NCBI GenBank assembly: GCA_017460625.1 | Contig: JAFUAT010000004.1 | Coordinates: forward strand, 62,001-126,000 | Direction of reading: 5' to 3' | Source of the DNA: Candidatus Saccharimonadota bacterium | Lineage (GTDB): Bacteria > Patescibacteriota > Saccharimonadia > Saccharimonadales > Saccharimonadaceae | DNA length: 64,000 nucleotides | In this document: piece after piece, positions 52,878-61,559 of the stretch | How positions within the stretch are numbered: position 1 is the stretch's first letter | How the letters are laid out: every line of letters starts with the position of its first letter | Made by a program: the position numbers and the translations under genes | Notes under the pieces: model-generated | What the model was told of the DNA's origin: nothing | What the model saw: only the letters and a program-made list of their open reading frames with translations | Databases searched by the model: none

Positions 52878-53348
52878 ATGAAACTTCTAGATAATTTGGT
52901 AAAAAATATTGCTCAAGAACGTATGACCGTTTATGAGAAAAACCGCAGGGAAGGGTACGATAGTTGCAGAATAAGAAATATGGATTTGCTACTCTTGTCT
53001 AATAACGACAAAGAAATAGGTCGCTTTAAGACTCAGGATGGAATAGTGAGGCTTAAGCGATTAATCAGGGATTTAATAAAAAACCTTAAACTACTCATAA
53101 GAGAAACTATTCTCTGCGCAATTTTGATTATCCTGATGTTTTGGCCACTAGTGCTTGTACTCGGCGACTATTTCTTTCTGGTACTTATACTCATAATCGT
53201 GTGGGCTATCATAAATGCAGTAATACTGCATCGTACGGATATGCTAATTAAGCGTGCATACACAGCTTACGGCATAGAAGAAGCAATTTTGATAGCCGTA
53301 GATTACAGGCATATACACAAAGTCGATCTAGACGAACCAATTTTTTAA
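52878..53348 (+). CDS. two-pass membrane protein, unknown function
   Basis: Not recognised. 156 residues: a charged N-terminal region of about 75 residues, two closely spaced hydrophobic helices (about 77-97 and 100-122), then a short cytoplasmic tail. The ATG at 52878 is used since an in-frame GTG at 52869 lies inside the GGGGGTGG ribosome-binding site. It has its own promoter, long leader and terminator, the same single-gene style as the genes at 13542 and 40328. Confidence 0.7.
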   Translation: MKLLDNLVKNIAQERMTVYEKNRREGYDSCRIRNMDLLLLSNNDKEIGRFKTQDGIVRLKRLIRDLIKNLKLLIRETILCAILIILMFWPLVLVLGDYFFLVLILIIVWAIINAVILHRTDMLIKRAYTAYGIEEAILIAVDYRHIHKVDLDEPIF

Positions 53349-53351
53349 CTA

Positions 53352-53378
53352 AACCGCAGGGTAACCTGCGGTTTTTTC
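53352..53378 (+). terminator. terminator of the 52878 gene
   Basis: A 9-bp stem (53352-53360 with 53365-53373), loop GTAA, then T-tract. Confidence 0.9.
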
Positions 53379-53408
53379 ATGGTAGCACTCACAAATAAGT
53401 CCGTGGTA

Positions 53409-54794
53409 TTATTTTTCGTAAAGATACTCACGGATGAGAGAGCCGTCACGGAAATAGTAAAGATATTTATCGGCCGTAATAGTGACAGGGAAATGAGATG
53501 ATACGTTTGATGAGAGTAAACGATGATTAAGCCCGTCGAAGTCATAAACATTTAAACCACCGTCTTTAACCGCATAAATCATACTACCATCTAGCCAGCC
53601 GAAACTATCTGTTTCTGTAGTCCATTCAGTAAGTTCCATCGACTCAAGGTCCAATGTAGCAACGTTGCCGCCGTTATATATTGCAATGAATTCACCGTCT
53701 TGACCGACTTTAATGTTTGCCGGCTCGATATTAAAAGCAAAGTTATTTTTTTCTTCAAAATTGTTTTTGAGATAAAGCGTAATACTGCCGTTTCTTACGA
53801 CACCGATATACTCTTCGTCATAAAACTTAGTTACAATCACATCTGACGGAGTATCGATGTCTTGGAGCTTGGTCACTTCGCCGTTTCCGAGTTTTAAAAT
53901 ACTGATGACATCTGGTGTAGAAAAGACGACTTCTTGGTTGTAATAATCAAACGATTTAACATTTTCGGCAAGAATCGCAGAAATTTGTTTGGCTGGTACA
54001 TCCACTCGATGGAGATTTCCATCCAAAATAACTAACAAGTTGTTTGCGGAGCTATCGAGAATTTCTACTTTTGAAAAATTCGCATTAAACTCTTTGGTGA
54101 GATTAAAAGAGTTAGATGGGTTTTTGGTGTTTAAAATGAGCCAGCTAGCCGCTCCTTCGTTTTCTATTCTTAATAAAACGTGTTCGTTGTCCGCTGCCCA
54201 ATCGGCAGTTTTGATTTGACCGGTGAAAAGTCCAGTAGTAGCCGACTCTGCGTGGTTTGAAAAGGGCAAAATGTCTATCAGCTCTAGAGATTTTGGCGTA
54301 GCGCTGTCACTATCTAGATTAAACGTTTGCCAGGTGGTAGTATTGTTGCTAAGTAACATTGTATTTCTATCTGGAGAAACCGTGGCAAAGTTACCAGGGA
54401 AATCAAAGGCAACTTCCACTGTGCGATTGTTTAAGAATAACCTTGGATAGTGCAAACGGTAGAGCAATCCTTCTGTAATATTAATGGTACGAGACCAGGA
54501 ATCATAACCTTCCTTGGTAAGTTTAATGCTGTGTTCGCCAGCAGACAGGGTTTTGCTCGTATTGGTACGCTGGAGCCAAGATGCTGGGCTATTGTCGATT
54601 TCTACATCCGCACCGGTAGGAGTGGAATAAATTTGCAAGAGCCCCTGACGTTCGATTTTAAAATCGGAATTGACCCAATAGCCTGATACCACTAGAGCCA
54701 AAATCGAAACAGTGGCGATTACGGCAATTACCATAATAACTTCTGACAAAATAATTCGGAGACTTTGACGACGCGCGCGCCTTTCTATATCCAT
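53409..54794 (-). CDS. PEGA-domain membrane protein with beta-propeller-like repeats
   Basis: N-terminal membrane helix (about residues 14-40) then a PEGA domain (LLQIYSTPTGADVEIDNSPA..LSAGEHSIKLTKEGYDSW..INITEGL), a surface-protein domain in which the named motif is present. The remaining roughly 340 residues contain WD/YVTN-like repeating beta blades (for example SPDRNTMLLSNN, AADNEHVLLRIE, GQDGEFIAIYNG), so an extracytoplasmic propeller is likely. 461 residues from ATG 54794, placed six bases after the -10 box. Possible roles: wall binding or scaffolding. Confidence 0.82.
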   Translation of the reverse strand: MDIERRARRQSLRIILSEVIMVIAVIATVSILALVVSGYWVNSDFKIERQGLLQIYSTPTGADVEIDNSPASWLQRTNTSKTLSAGEHSIKLTKEGYDSWSRTINITEGLLYRLHYPRLFLNNRTVEVAFDFPGNFATVSPDRNTMLLSNNTTTWQTFNLDSDSATPKSLELIDILPFSNHAESATTGLFTGQIKTADWAADNEHVLLRIENEGAASWLILNTKNPSNSFNLTKEFNANFSKVEILDSSANNLLVILDGNLHRVDVPAKQISAILAENVKSFDYYNQEVVFSTPDVISILKLGNGEVTKLQDIDTPSDVIVTKFYDEEYIGVVRNGSITLYLKNNFEEKNNFAFNIEPANIKVGQDGEFIAIYNGGNVATLDLESMELTEWTTETDSFGWLDGSMIYAVKDGGLNVYDFDGLNHRLLSSNVSSHFPVTITADKYLYYFRDGSLIREYLYEK

Positions 54795-54800
54795 ATACAC

Positions 54801-54806
54801 ATTATA
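54801..54806 (-). promoter_or_regulatory. leaderless promoter of the PEGA protein gene
   Basis: Minus-strand TGA-TATAAT with six bases to the ATG at 54794. An in-frame ATG at 54800 would abut the box. Confidence 0.72.
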
Positions 54807-54842
54807 TCATAGTTTTGGGCTTGTTTTTTTACCATAAACATA

Positions 54843-54848
54843 TATAAT
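54843..54848 (+). promoter_or_regulatory. promoter of the DUF4367-like gene
   Basis: TATAAT about 22 bases before ATG 54871 with a GTGAGG site. Confidence 0.55.
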
Positions 54849-54870
54849 ATATATAAGAATCAAGTGAGGT

Positions 54871-55953
54871 ATGATGTCAGAGAATAATAATAAATCAGAA
54901 AAGTCTAAGGTACGCGGAATTGATATTAGCGTCTTTCAGGAAGAAGCTTCGATCGGGCGTCAAACTCATACTAAGTCTGAAGATAAAACGTCCAAAAAGA
55001 TTGATAACGTCGCCGAAAAGAAAAATACAAATAAAAAGAAGAAGCCGGTTAGCAAGAAGGAAGTAACTAAAAAGAAGACTGAGACTGTTTCAGAAAAGGT
55101 TTTAACCGAGAAGAAGACAGAGATTATTCCAGAAAAGGAAGTAGCTCAGAAGACCGACGATACTCAAAAAAAGAATGAGTTTGAAACTTTAAAGATTGAT
55201 GTTTCGGAGACAAAAAAGGATTCAAAGATTATCGTGCGTGATGTGGCACGGATAATTCCTGTAATAGAAAAACAGTCAGTAGAGAGTCTAAAACCATCTA
55301 GCAAAAAAACCGAGAGTCCTGCAATCGAACTACCAAAACCTGCCACGATTATTCAGCAAGCCCCTCGCGCCCAGGCACAGCCAAAACTTTCGGCTAAGGA
55401 AATCAAGGAAAGGGAGATTAAAAGAGCAATTAATACCGCCACAAAGTTGCCGGGCAATTCTAAAACTCGCAAACAAAAATCCATGCTTAAAAGATTTGGA
55501 GTTGCAAGAATTGCGCTCGCGACAGCCTGTATGGCGACAGCAGTGTTTGCGATAGTGTATTTTGTAAATCTTACATCTAAAGATATGTCTATGCAGGTAG
55601 CTGCCGTACAATCTGGTATTGAAGCGTCGTATCCATCTTACATTCCACGCGGTTTTGATCTTTCTGATGTAACTTCTTCTAAAGGGAAGATAACTATGAA
55701 TTTCAAGTCCGAAGACGGAACTTACACAATTTCTCAAGAATCATCTAACTGGGACTCTGATGGACTTCTGGATAATTACATTAAAGAACAATACGATGAC
55801 GACGAATACACAATCCTGCGTGAACAAGGGCTTACCATTTATATGGGTACAAATTGGGAAGCTTGGATAAATGGTGGAATACTTTATAAGTTAAATATCA
55901 CTTCTGGAACTCTCACCAAGAAACAAATGAAAACCATCGCCACCTCATTCTGA
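54871..55953 (+). CDS. membrane protein with Lys-rich cytoplasmic region and C-terminal DUF4367-like domain
   Basis: The first about 210 residues are hydrophilic and full of Lys/Glu/Thr repeats such as KKTETVSEK and KKEVTKKK, likely unstructured and cytoplasmic. One membrane helix (about 212-234) follows, then a roughly 125-residue outer domain whose GFDLSDVTSSKGKITMNFKSEDGTYTISQES part resembles DUF4367. 360 residues. Two adjacent ATG codons (54871, 54874) are possible starts. A membrane-anchored envelope protein of unknown role. Confidence 0.75.
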   Translation: MMSENNNKSEKSKVRGIDISVFQEEASIGRQTHTKSEDKTSKKIDNVAEKKNTNKKKKPVSKKEVTKKKTETVSEKVLTEKKTEIIPEKEVAQKTDDTQKKNEFETLKIDVSETKKDSKIIVRDVARIIPVIEKQSVESLKPSSKKTESPAIELPKPATIIQQAPRAQAQPKLSAKEIKEREIKRAINTATKLPGNSKTRKQKSMLKRFGVARIALATACMATAVFAIVYFVNLTSKDMSMQVAAVQSGIEASYPSYIPRGFDLSDVTSSKGKITMNFKSEDGTYTISQESSNWDSDGLLDNYIKEQYDDDEYTILREQGLTIYMGTNWEAWINGGILYKLNITSGTLTKKQMKTIATSF

Positions 55954-55959
55954 ATGTGA

Positions 55960-55965
55960 TATAAT
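55960..55965 (+). promoter_or_regulatory. leaderless promoter of gltX
   Basis: TGA-TATAAT with seven bases to ATG 55973. Confidence 0.72.
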
Positions 55966-55972
55966 TATAGAG

Positions 55973-57418
55973 ATGAAAGACGTAGTAACACGGTTTGCGC
56001 CGAGTCCGACTGGCTATATTCATATTGGAAATGTACGGAGTGCGATTTATCCGTATCTTTTGGCACGTCAGAATAATGGTAAATTTATTTTAAGAATTGA
56101 AGATACTGATAGAGAACGCTATGTAGAAGGCGCGACAGAGTTAATCGAGGATACTCTGAAATGGCTTGGGCTAGAATGGGACGAAGGGCCGATTGTAGGG
56201 GGTGATAGTGGGCCGTATTTTCAGAGCGAGAGACTGGAGATTTATCACGACTACGTACGGAAATTGATTAAATCTGGGCGAGCTTATGCTGATCCAACAC
56301 CCCCAGAAAAAATTGATGAATACCGAAAAATCTGTAATGAGCAGAAAAAACCGTTTCTTTATCGCAATTTTCGCCCAGAGAAGCTCGACTTTTCTTTTAA
56401 AGAGGGGGTGCCGATTCGGTTTTTGAGTGACCCGAAAGACCGGAAATGGACGGATGCAGTGATGGGAGAGATGGCTGCTGGTCCAGAAACTCAAGATGAT
56501 ATTATTTTAATTAAAAAAGATGGCTATCCGACTTATAACTTTGCGCACATCGTGGACGACGCTGAAATGGGCGTTACGCATGTAATGCGGGGAGTTGAGT
56601 ATCTATCTTCTACCCCTAATTATTTGGCCCTTTATGAAGCATTGGGGCTGAAAGCGCCTATTTTGGTTTCATTGCCACATATCTTAGCCCCTACTGGAAA
56701 CAAGAAACTTGGAAAGCGCGACGGAGCAAAATCTGTCACCGAATACCGAGATGACGGAGTGCTTGCCGAAGCGATGCTAAACTACCTTGCGTGTCTTGGC
56801 TGGAACGATGGAACGGAACAGGAAATCTATACAAAAGACGAGTTGATTCAAAGATTTTCACTTGACAGAGTCCAAAACTCAGGCGCGCGCTACGACGAGA
56901 CTAAACTACTTTGGATGAACGGGCAATGGATACGGAGAATTTTTGACAAAAACGGTGCTGAAGCGCTTTATAATAAAACTGAAGGTTTCTGGCCAGAAAC
57001 CGCAAAGAGTTATAGTGATGAATATCGGTTGAAAGTTCTTTCAATTATATACGACCGTCTGAAAACCTTAGGTGATTTAAGAGAAATGACTGGGTATTTC
57101 TTTAACGATCCAGAAATTGACACGGAAATGCTAAAGGGAAACAAGTTTTTGAAAAAATTATCCGAAGCAGAGCTCGAAGATTTGATGAAAAAATCTATCG
57201 CTAAGCTTTCTAGTGTTCAAGATTGGAACGAAGAAACTTTGCAAGACGCTCTCAATTTGCTACTCGAAGAAACAGAACAAAAACCCGCCGTACTGTTTTC
57301 TCTGATTAGAATTGCTATTAGTTTTGCGCCGTTTAGCCCTGCACTCAATCTAACACTTAATGTACTAGGTCGAGAGACAAGTCTGGCACGACTAAATGCC
57401 GTGGCTAGAAGTATTTAG
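55973..57418 (+). CDS. gltX: glutamyl-tRNA synthetase
   Basis: Class I enzyme charging tRNA-Glu, and in organisms that use GatCAB also tRNA-Gln. RFAPSPTGYIHIGNVRSA carries the HIGH-type motif, EDTDRERY and GVTHVMRGVEYLSS are typical, and the second signature is GNKKLGKRDGA, a Gly in place of Ser in the usual K-L-S-K-R. 481 residues. No glutaminyl-tRNA synthetase was seen in this window, in keeping with the GatCAB route. Confidence 0.96.
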   Translation: MKDVVTRFAPSPTGYIHIGNVRSAIYPYLLARQNNGKFILRIEDTDRERYVEGATELIEDTLKWLGLEWDEGPIVGGDSGPYFQSERLEIYHDYVRKLIKSGRAYADPTPPEKIDEYRKICNEQKKPFLYRNFRPEKLDFSFKEGVPIRFLSDPKDRKWTDAVMGEMAAGPETQDDIILIKKDGYPTYNFAHIVDDAEMGVTHVMRGVEYLSSTPNYLALYEALGLKAPILVSLPHILAPTGNKKLGKRDGAKSVTEYRDDGVLAEAMLNYLACLGWNDGTEQEIYTKDELIQRFSLDRVQNSGARYDETKLLWMNGQWIRRIFDKNGAEALYNKTEGFWPETAKSYSDEYRLKVLSIIYDRLKTLGDLREMTGYFFNDPEIDTEMLKGNKFLKKLSEAELEDLMKKSIAKLSSVQDWNEETLQDALNLLLEETEQKPAVLFSLIRIAISFAPFSPALNLTLNVLGRETSLARLNAVARSI

Positions 57419-57491
57419 CTTATAAATCTTATACCTGTGGTTTTCCGTTTTGGGCTAGCAGACTAATCTAAGCGCGTAATTATTTCCCGAC

Positions 57492-57515
57492 AAAAAGCCC
57501 CCTTTCGGGGGCTTT
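57492..57515 (-). terminator. terminator of the 57534 gene
   Basis: A 9-bp stem with CCCCC/GGGGG (57494-57502 with 57507-57515) and A5 on the left, which is a T-run for the minus strand. Confidence 0.85.
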
Positions 57516-57533
57516 AGTCAGGTTTTGACTTAG

Positions 57534-58523
57534 CTAGGCTTTTTCTTCTTCTTCGTCGTCATCGTCGTCACGACGCTTCGCAAGGATGAAGAATAGTGTA
57601 CCAGATGTGGCGGCTACTGCAGCGGCAACTGCGAGAGCACCAGCGACGGATGAGCCAGAGTTCATGCCAGATGTGGTGACACCTGCAGGCGGTTGATAGG
57701 TATTAGTAGTATTGCCAGTAGTGACCGTAGTAGTGGTTGTCTTGGTGTTGCCAGAAACACCTGCGCTGCTACCGGTGCCAGAACCAGTAGTGGTGGTTCT
57801 GGTGGTGTAAGTAGTTCTATTGTTCGTAGAATCGTAGACTGCTACGTTATTAGTTGTGTTATCTTCAGCTGGAGCAGGATTTGTAGGCTCTACAGGAACT
57901 GCTGGATTTGTAGATGTATCAATAGTATCTGTTACGGCTACAAAGTTGACGGTTTGGCCATAGGTACCAGATTTTTTGCTAGAACTAGAGCGAGCGCCAA
58001 AGAAAACGTCTTTAGTTGCTGCATCGGCAGAGCCAAAAGAATAAGTCAATACAGTTACTGGGTGAGCAGTATCGGTAACAATTGGCAGATAGCTAGCACT
58101 ATCAACGCCAGCTGCTGTGTCTGTTAATGAATAACCCCAGGCATTGGCAGGAAAAGTAGCCTTGGTATAAGTAGAGGTATCTAGGGTGTTAATATATGAC
58201 GTTGCGTCAGATGCACTATATAGAGTTTTATGCTCTAGTTTATTACTGTCCGCATACATTGAAACGGTCGCCCCGTTTTTGTTGTTCGTGAGCGCAGTAA
58301 CTGTAATTTTGTTACGAAGCAAATCATCTGTATTACCAGATGCCCAAGTGGTAGGCTCAGTGATAGAAACAGTAAGGGCTTCTTCCAGAATAACACTGAA
58401 TTCTGTTTCGCCTGATTCGGCAGCTTTTGATATTGGTGAAATAATGTTTGTTGAAATCGCAAGAGCGCCTACTGCTGCCATTGTAAGCCCTGCGATTTTT
58501 AGTTTATGTATTGACCTGACCAT
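57534..58523 (-). CDS. secreted, membrane-anchored surface protein with adhesin-like domain
   Basis: Signal peptide (about residues 1-35), then a beta-rich domain (about 40-210) with FPANAWGYSL, SYLPIVTD and KKSGTYGQTVNFVAV, clearly related to the N-terminal domain of the protein at 31891-33207. A Thr/Asn/Gly/Ser-rich linker (about 80 residues) follows, then a hydrophobic helix and a tail of Arg-Arg-Asp-Asp-Asp-Asp-Asp-Glu-Glu-Glu-Glu. No PDTG motif, so probably held by the membrane helix. 329 residues; ATG 58523 placed six bases after the -10 box. Confidence 0.83.
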   Translation of the reverse strand: MVRSIHKLKIAGLTMAAVGALAISTNIISPISKAAESGETEFSVILEEALTVSITEPTTWASGNTDDLLRNKITVTALTNNKNGATVSMYADSNKLEHKTLYSASDATSYINTLDTSTYTKATFPANAWGYSLTDTAAGVDSASYLPIVTDTAHPVTVLTYSFGSADAATKDVFFGARSSSSKKSGTYGQTVNFVAVTDTIDTSTNPAVPVEPTNPAPAEDNTTNNVAVYDSTNNRTTYTTRTTTTGSGTGSSAGVSGNTKTTTTTVTTGNTTNTYQPPAGVTTSGMNSGSSVAGALAVAAAVAATSGTLFFILAKRRDDDDDEEEEKA

Positions 58524-58529
58524 AAGCTT

Positions 58530-58535
58530 ATTATA
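58530..58535 (-). promoter_or_regulatory. leaderless promoter of the 57534 surface-protein gene
   Basis: Minus-strand TGT-TATAAT with six bases to the ATG at 58523. Confidence 0.75.
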
Positions 58536-58557
58536 ACACAAGCTTTTAAAAATGTGC

Positions 58558-58563
58558 TAAAAT
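58558..58563 (+). promoter_or_regulatory. possible promoter of the DUF3048 gene
   Basis: TGC-TAAAAT, an extended -10 with one mismatch, about 30 bases before ATG 58595; a GTGGAG site lies between. Confidence 0.45.
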
Positions 58564-58594
58564 TATATTAAGAATTTTAAAAGTGGAGTAAAAA

Positions 58595-59830
58595 ATGACG
58601 GCCAAAAAATCCAAAAAACACAATTCTCATCTTAAAAAGTCTGGTGACAGACCAAAAAGACCTGTGGAAAACTCTCATAAAAAGTCTGGAAAATTTTTGC
58701 TCGTACTTGGTGTTTTTGGAATAATTGGTGGTGTTTCTATGGGGGTGGCTGGATTTTTGCTTCCGGAAAAAGTCAGCAGGAGTGATTCGTTTCCAGATTT
58801 AAGTCTAAAAAAACCAGTGGACGCTACATATAGCAAATTAACTGGTCTGCCGCTTGCGAATGCGGCAGATGTGAATGCGCCGGTTTACTGTATTCAAACC
58901 CCAAATGGTACTGACGGGGCGCGGCCGCAAGCTGGACTGAATCAAGCTGGAGTGATTTTTGAAGCGGTGGCAGAAGCGGGAATTACGAGATTCGCGGCGA
59001 TTTATCAAAATCCGTCTTCGGCTGTGATTGGGCCGATTCGTTCACTTAGGATTTATTACCTTGAGTGGGATACTCCATTTGATTGTACGATTGTGCATGC
59101 TGGTGGTTCTGGCGACGCGCTAGCGGCGGTTTCGCATGGATATAAGGATTTGACAGAGGATTATGCTTATATGTACCGGGGGACTTACGGTTCTAGGCTC
59201 TGGAACAATCTCTTTACTACGTCTTCGTATCTAAAGAAGATGAGTAACGACCGTGGATATACTTCTTCTGATATTAAAGGGTTTTCTAGGATGACGCCAG
59301 AAGAGTCAGAGATAGCCAGAATTGATGCGCTCGCAGAGGAAAAACTAAATATTTTGGAACCGTCTTCTGGTAAGACCGCTAGTTTGAAACCAGCAGTATC
59401 CGAAATTGGGGTGAATTTCGGTGGATGGGCGACCTTTAACGTCAAATATAAATACGATGCAGAGAAAAATGTTTATCTCAGAGATTATGAGACGGGCGCT
59501 GCACATAATGTTTATGATTGCCCAGATGGTGATTTGGGCGAAAAAAATCCAGAAGACATCTGTACTTTAACCCAAATGTCGCCGTCGGTAGTGGCGGTGA
59601 TGATGGTGCCAGAAAAACGTGCCGCGGATAACTATCACGAAGATATCACCACCGTAGGTACTGGGACGGCTTATGTTTTTCAAAATGGTTCAGCTACGAA
59701 GGGAACTTGGAAAAAATCATCAGTTGCTGAACAAATCAGATTCTTTGACGAGTCGGGCGCAGAAATAAAATTAGCACCGGGACAGACATTTGTGGAAGCG
59801 GTGCCAAATTATGGTAGCGTTGTTTATTAG
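58595..59830 (+). CDS. DUF3048 (YerB-like) membrane-anchored protein
   Basis: A Lys-rich N-terminus, a membrane helix (about 31-55), then the DUF3048 domain: LTGLPLANAADVNAPVYCI, ARPQAGLNQAGVIFEAVAEAGITRFAAIY, GPIRSLRIYYLEW and HAGGSGDALAAV. The C-terminal part has the DUF3048 end, LAPGQTFVEAVPNYGSV. The family includes B. subtilis YerB; function is unknown but it is found outside the membrane. 411 residues. Confidence 0.88.
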   Translation: MTAKKSKKHNSHLKKSGDRPKRPVENSHKKSGKFLLVLGVFGIIGGVSMGVAGFLLPEKVSRSDSFPDLSLKKPVDATYSKLTGLPLANAADVNAPVYCIQTPNGTDGARPQAGLNQAGVIFEAVAEAGITRFAAIYQNPSSAVIGPIRSLRIYYLEWDTPFDCTIVHAGGSGDALAAVSHGYKDLTEDYAYMYRGTYGSRLWNNLFTTSSYLKKMSNDRGYTSSDIKGFSRMTPEESEIARIDALAEEKLNILEPSSGKTASLKPAVSEIGVNFGGWATFNVKYKYDAEKNVYLRDYETGAAHNVYDCPDGDLGEKNPEDICTLTQMSPSVVAVMMVPEKRAADNYHEDITTVGTGTAYVFQNGSATKGTWKKSSVAEQIRFFDESGAEIKLAPGQTFVEAVPNYGSVVY

Positions 59831-59835
59831 ACTCT

Positions 59836-59875
59836 GATGTTTTTAAATAAAAATGGTGATCTCGGCGGGATTCGA
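59836..59875 (+). repeat. partial copy of the tRNA-Glu 3' end and flank (direct repeat 1)
   Basis: Forty bases with two mismatches to 59901-59940, which comprise 18 bases of downstream flank and the last 22 bases of tRNA-Glu (minus sense). The copy is 65 bases away from the real one, with no gene between. Confidence 0.85.
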
Positions 59876-59900
59876 TTCGAAGAACGAATCCCCCTTTTTT
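59867..59900 (+). terminator. terminator built on the tRNA-Glu fragment
   Basis: GGGATTCG (59867-59874), from the tRNA-derived copy, pairs with CGAATCCC (59885-59892) and is followed by T6. It serves the DUF3048 gene. Confidence 0.75.
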
Positions 59901-59940
59901 GATGTTTTCAAACAAAAATGGTGATCTCGGCGGGATTCGA
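59901..59940 (+). repeat. tRNA-Glu 3' end and flank (direct repeat 2)
   Basis: Second member of the 40-base direct repeat, covering the genuine 3' end of the tRNA gene. Confidence 0.85.
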
Positions 59941-59995
59941 ACCCGCGATTGCCTGGATGAGAACCAGGAGTCCTGGACCGCTAGACGACGAGACC
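59919..59995 (-). tRNA. tRNA-Glu (anticodon CTC)
   Basis: Acceptor stem GGTCTCG/CGAGATC with a G-U pair, anticodon stem CCTGG/CCAGG with loop TTCTCAT (CTC, Glu), T-arm GCGGG-TTCGAAT-CCCGC and encoded CCA at the 3' end. Confidence 0.95.
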
Positions 59996-60077
59996 ACTGT
60001 AAGATTTATTATAGCATAATATGGTTTTTTATACAATCTTTCCCCGCGCGCGGCTTGATTTTTTAGGGAAAATATGA

Positions 60078-60083
60078 TATAAT
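60078..60083 (+). promoter_or_regulatory. leaderless promoter of der
   Basis: TGA-TATAAT with six bases to ATG 60090. Confidence 0.75.
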
Positions 60084-60089
60084 GGTTTT

Positions 60090-61457
60090 ATGGGACGATT
60101 GCCGATTGTAGCACTGATTGGTCAAACAAATGCTGGGAAATCTAGCATTTTAAATCGGTTGGCAAAACGGCAAATCGCTATCGTAGCAAGAGAAGAAGGC
60201 ACTACGCGTGACAACGTAATGGCTACGATTGATAATTCTTTTGTTTTGATTGACACCGCTGGCCTGAAGGAGCCTACTGATGATTTTGAAGCGTCAATTC
60301 AGGAGCAAATCGAAGATGCAATTGGTTCGGCTGACATAATTTTGGTGACGCTTGATTCCGCGAAATATCCAGATTATCACGACAAAGAAATCGCCAAAAA
60401 AGCTCTAAAATCAAAAAAACCAGTGTTTTTGATTTTAAATAAATGCGACCTTAAAGAGTCTTTGCCTGCAGAAGAGTTTTTGAGATTTGGCATTAAACCT
60501 TCAGAGACTCTTAGAGTTTCGGCGACTACAGGGCAGGGAATAAATGATTTAAAGACTGCCGTTATGAACGCTATCGCTTTAGCAGGACTAAAGACGTCAA
60601 ATAAATCAGATCAAGAAGCGCCTTTAAAGCTCGCTTTGATTGGGCGACCGAATGTGGGCAAATCGAGCCTTTTTAACACCCTTTCTAAAAAACAGCAGGC
60701 AATCGTAAGTTCTAGACAGGGGACTACTAGAGACGTAAATCGGGTCGTCGTTAAGTATAAGGGGCGGGAGATTGAGATTTTGGATACAGCAGGACTGAGA
60801 CGTCCAGGAAAAAGGGAAGTGGGGATTGAAAAATTCTCCGCTATTCGGACGCTTGCAGCGATTGAAGAAGCTGATGTTTGTTGCCTTTTGGTTGATTCTA
60901 CCGAGCCACATGCTAAGCTAGACCAGACTTTGGCTGGACAAATCGTAGAATCGGGCAAGGGGATCATTATGGTAGTAACTAAGTCTGATTTGCTAGAGAC
61001 GGCTGAGCCAACTAATTATTTTGGTGAAGAAAATATCAAAAATCGTACCGCGGCAGATTTTCTTTTGGATGGACTCGAGAGAGATTTTGATTTTTTGCCA
61101 TATGCACCGGTGATTTTAACTTCGTCAGAAACAGGGAAGAACACTACTCAAATTTTTGAGCTCGCGCTTGAGATTGACGCGGCGCGTCATACGGAGATAA
61201 AAACCACCGAGTTAAACAAGATTTTGGCCGAGGCGATAAGCGAACATATCCCGGCGGGGCTAAAAAACACCCGTCCAAAGCCAAAATACTTAGTGCAGAC
61301 TGATACTTGCCCACCGTGGTTTGTTCTACATGGGCATTCGCTGGGGCTTTTGCATTGGTCGTGGAAGCGCTTTTTGGAGCGAAAAATTAGAGAAAAATAT
61401 CCGCTTATAGGGACACCGATTATGTTTTCATACAGGAGTGACGACAAAGATAAGTAG
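60090..61457 (+). CDS. der: GTPase Der (EngA), ribosome assembly
   Basis: Tandem-GTPase 50S assembly factor. The first G domain starts GQTNAGKSSILNRLAKR (variant of GRPNVGKST) with DTAGL and NKCD; the second has GRPNVGKSSLFNTL, DTAGLRRPGK and TKSD. The C-terminal KH-like domain has NTRPKPKYLVQTD and a short tail. 455 residues, normal length. Leaderless promoter. Confidence 0.96.
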   Translation: MGRLPIVALIGQTNAGKSSILNRLAKRQIAIVAREEGTTRDNVMATIDNSFVLIDTAGLKEPTDDFEASIQEQIEDAIGSADIILVTLDSAKYPDYHDKEIAKKALKSKKPVFLILNKCDLKESLPAEEFLRFGIKPSETLRVSATTGQGINDLKTAVMNAIALAGLKTSNKSDQEAPLKLALIGRPNVGKSSLFNTLSKKQQAIVSSRQGTTRDVNRVVVKYKGREIEILDTAGLRRPGKREVGIEKFSAIRTLAAIEEADVCCLLVDSTEPHAKLDQTLAGQIVESGKGIIMVVTKSDLLETAEPTNYFGEENIKNRTAADFLLDGLERDFDFLPYAPVILTSSETGKNTTQIFELALEIDAARHTEIKTTELNKILAEAISEHIPAGLKNTRPKPKYLVQTDTCPPWFVLHGHSLGLLHWSWKRFLERKIREKYPLIGTPIMFSYRSDDKDK

Positions 61458-61501
61458 GCGCCTTTGATTTTTTAAAAGAATCTGGTAAAATGGGGATAGG
61501 T

Positions 61502-61524
61502 GGGAGTGAGCTTGCTCCTTTTTT
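61502..61524 (+). promoter_or_regulatory. attenuator-like hairpin in the leader of the PhoH gene
   Basis: A short stem (GGAG with CTCC, loop TGAGCTTG) followed by T6, located before the GGAGG site and start of the PhoH gene. Weak, 4-5 bp. Confidence 0.35.
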
Positions 61525-61559
61525 GATTGGAGTAAGTGCTTTTAAAAGGAGGTGGTTAT

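Noticed and set aside
51529-59900. Integrated mobile element flanked by tRNA 3' repeats
   Set aside because: No integrase, excisionase or phage gene occurs; the repeats near each tRNA are only 65-140 bases apart and the tRNA-Leu and tRNA-Glu ends differ.
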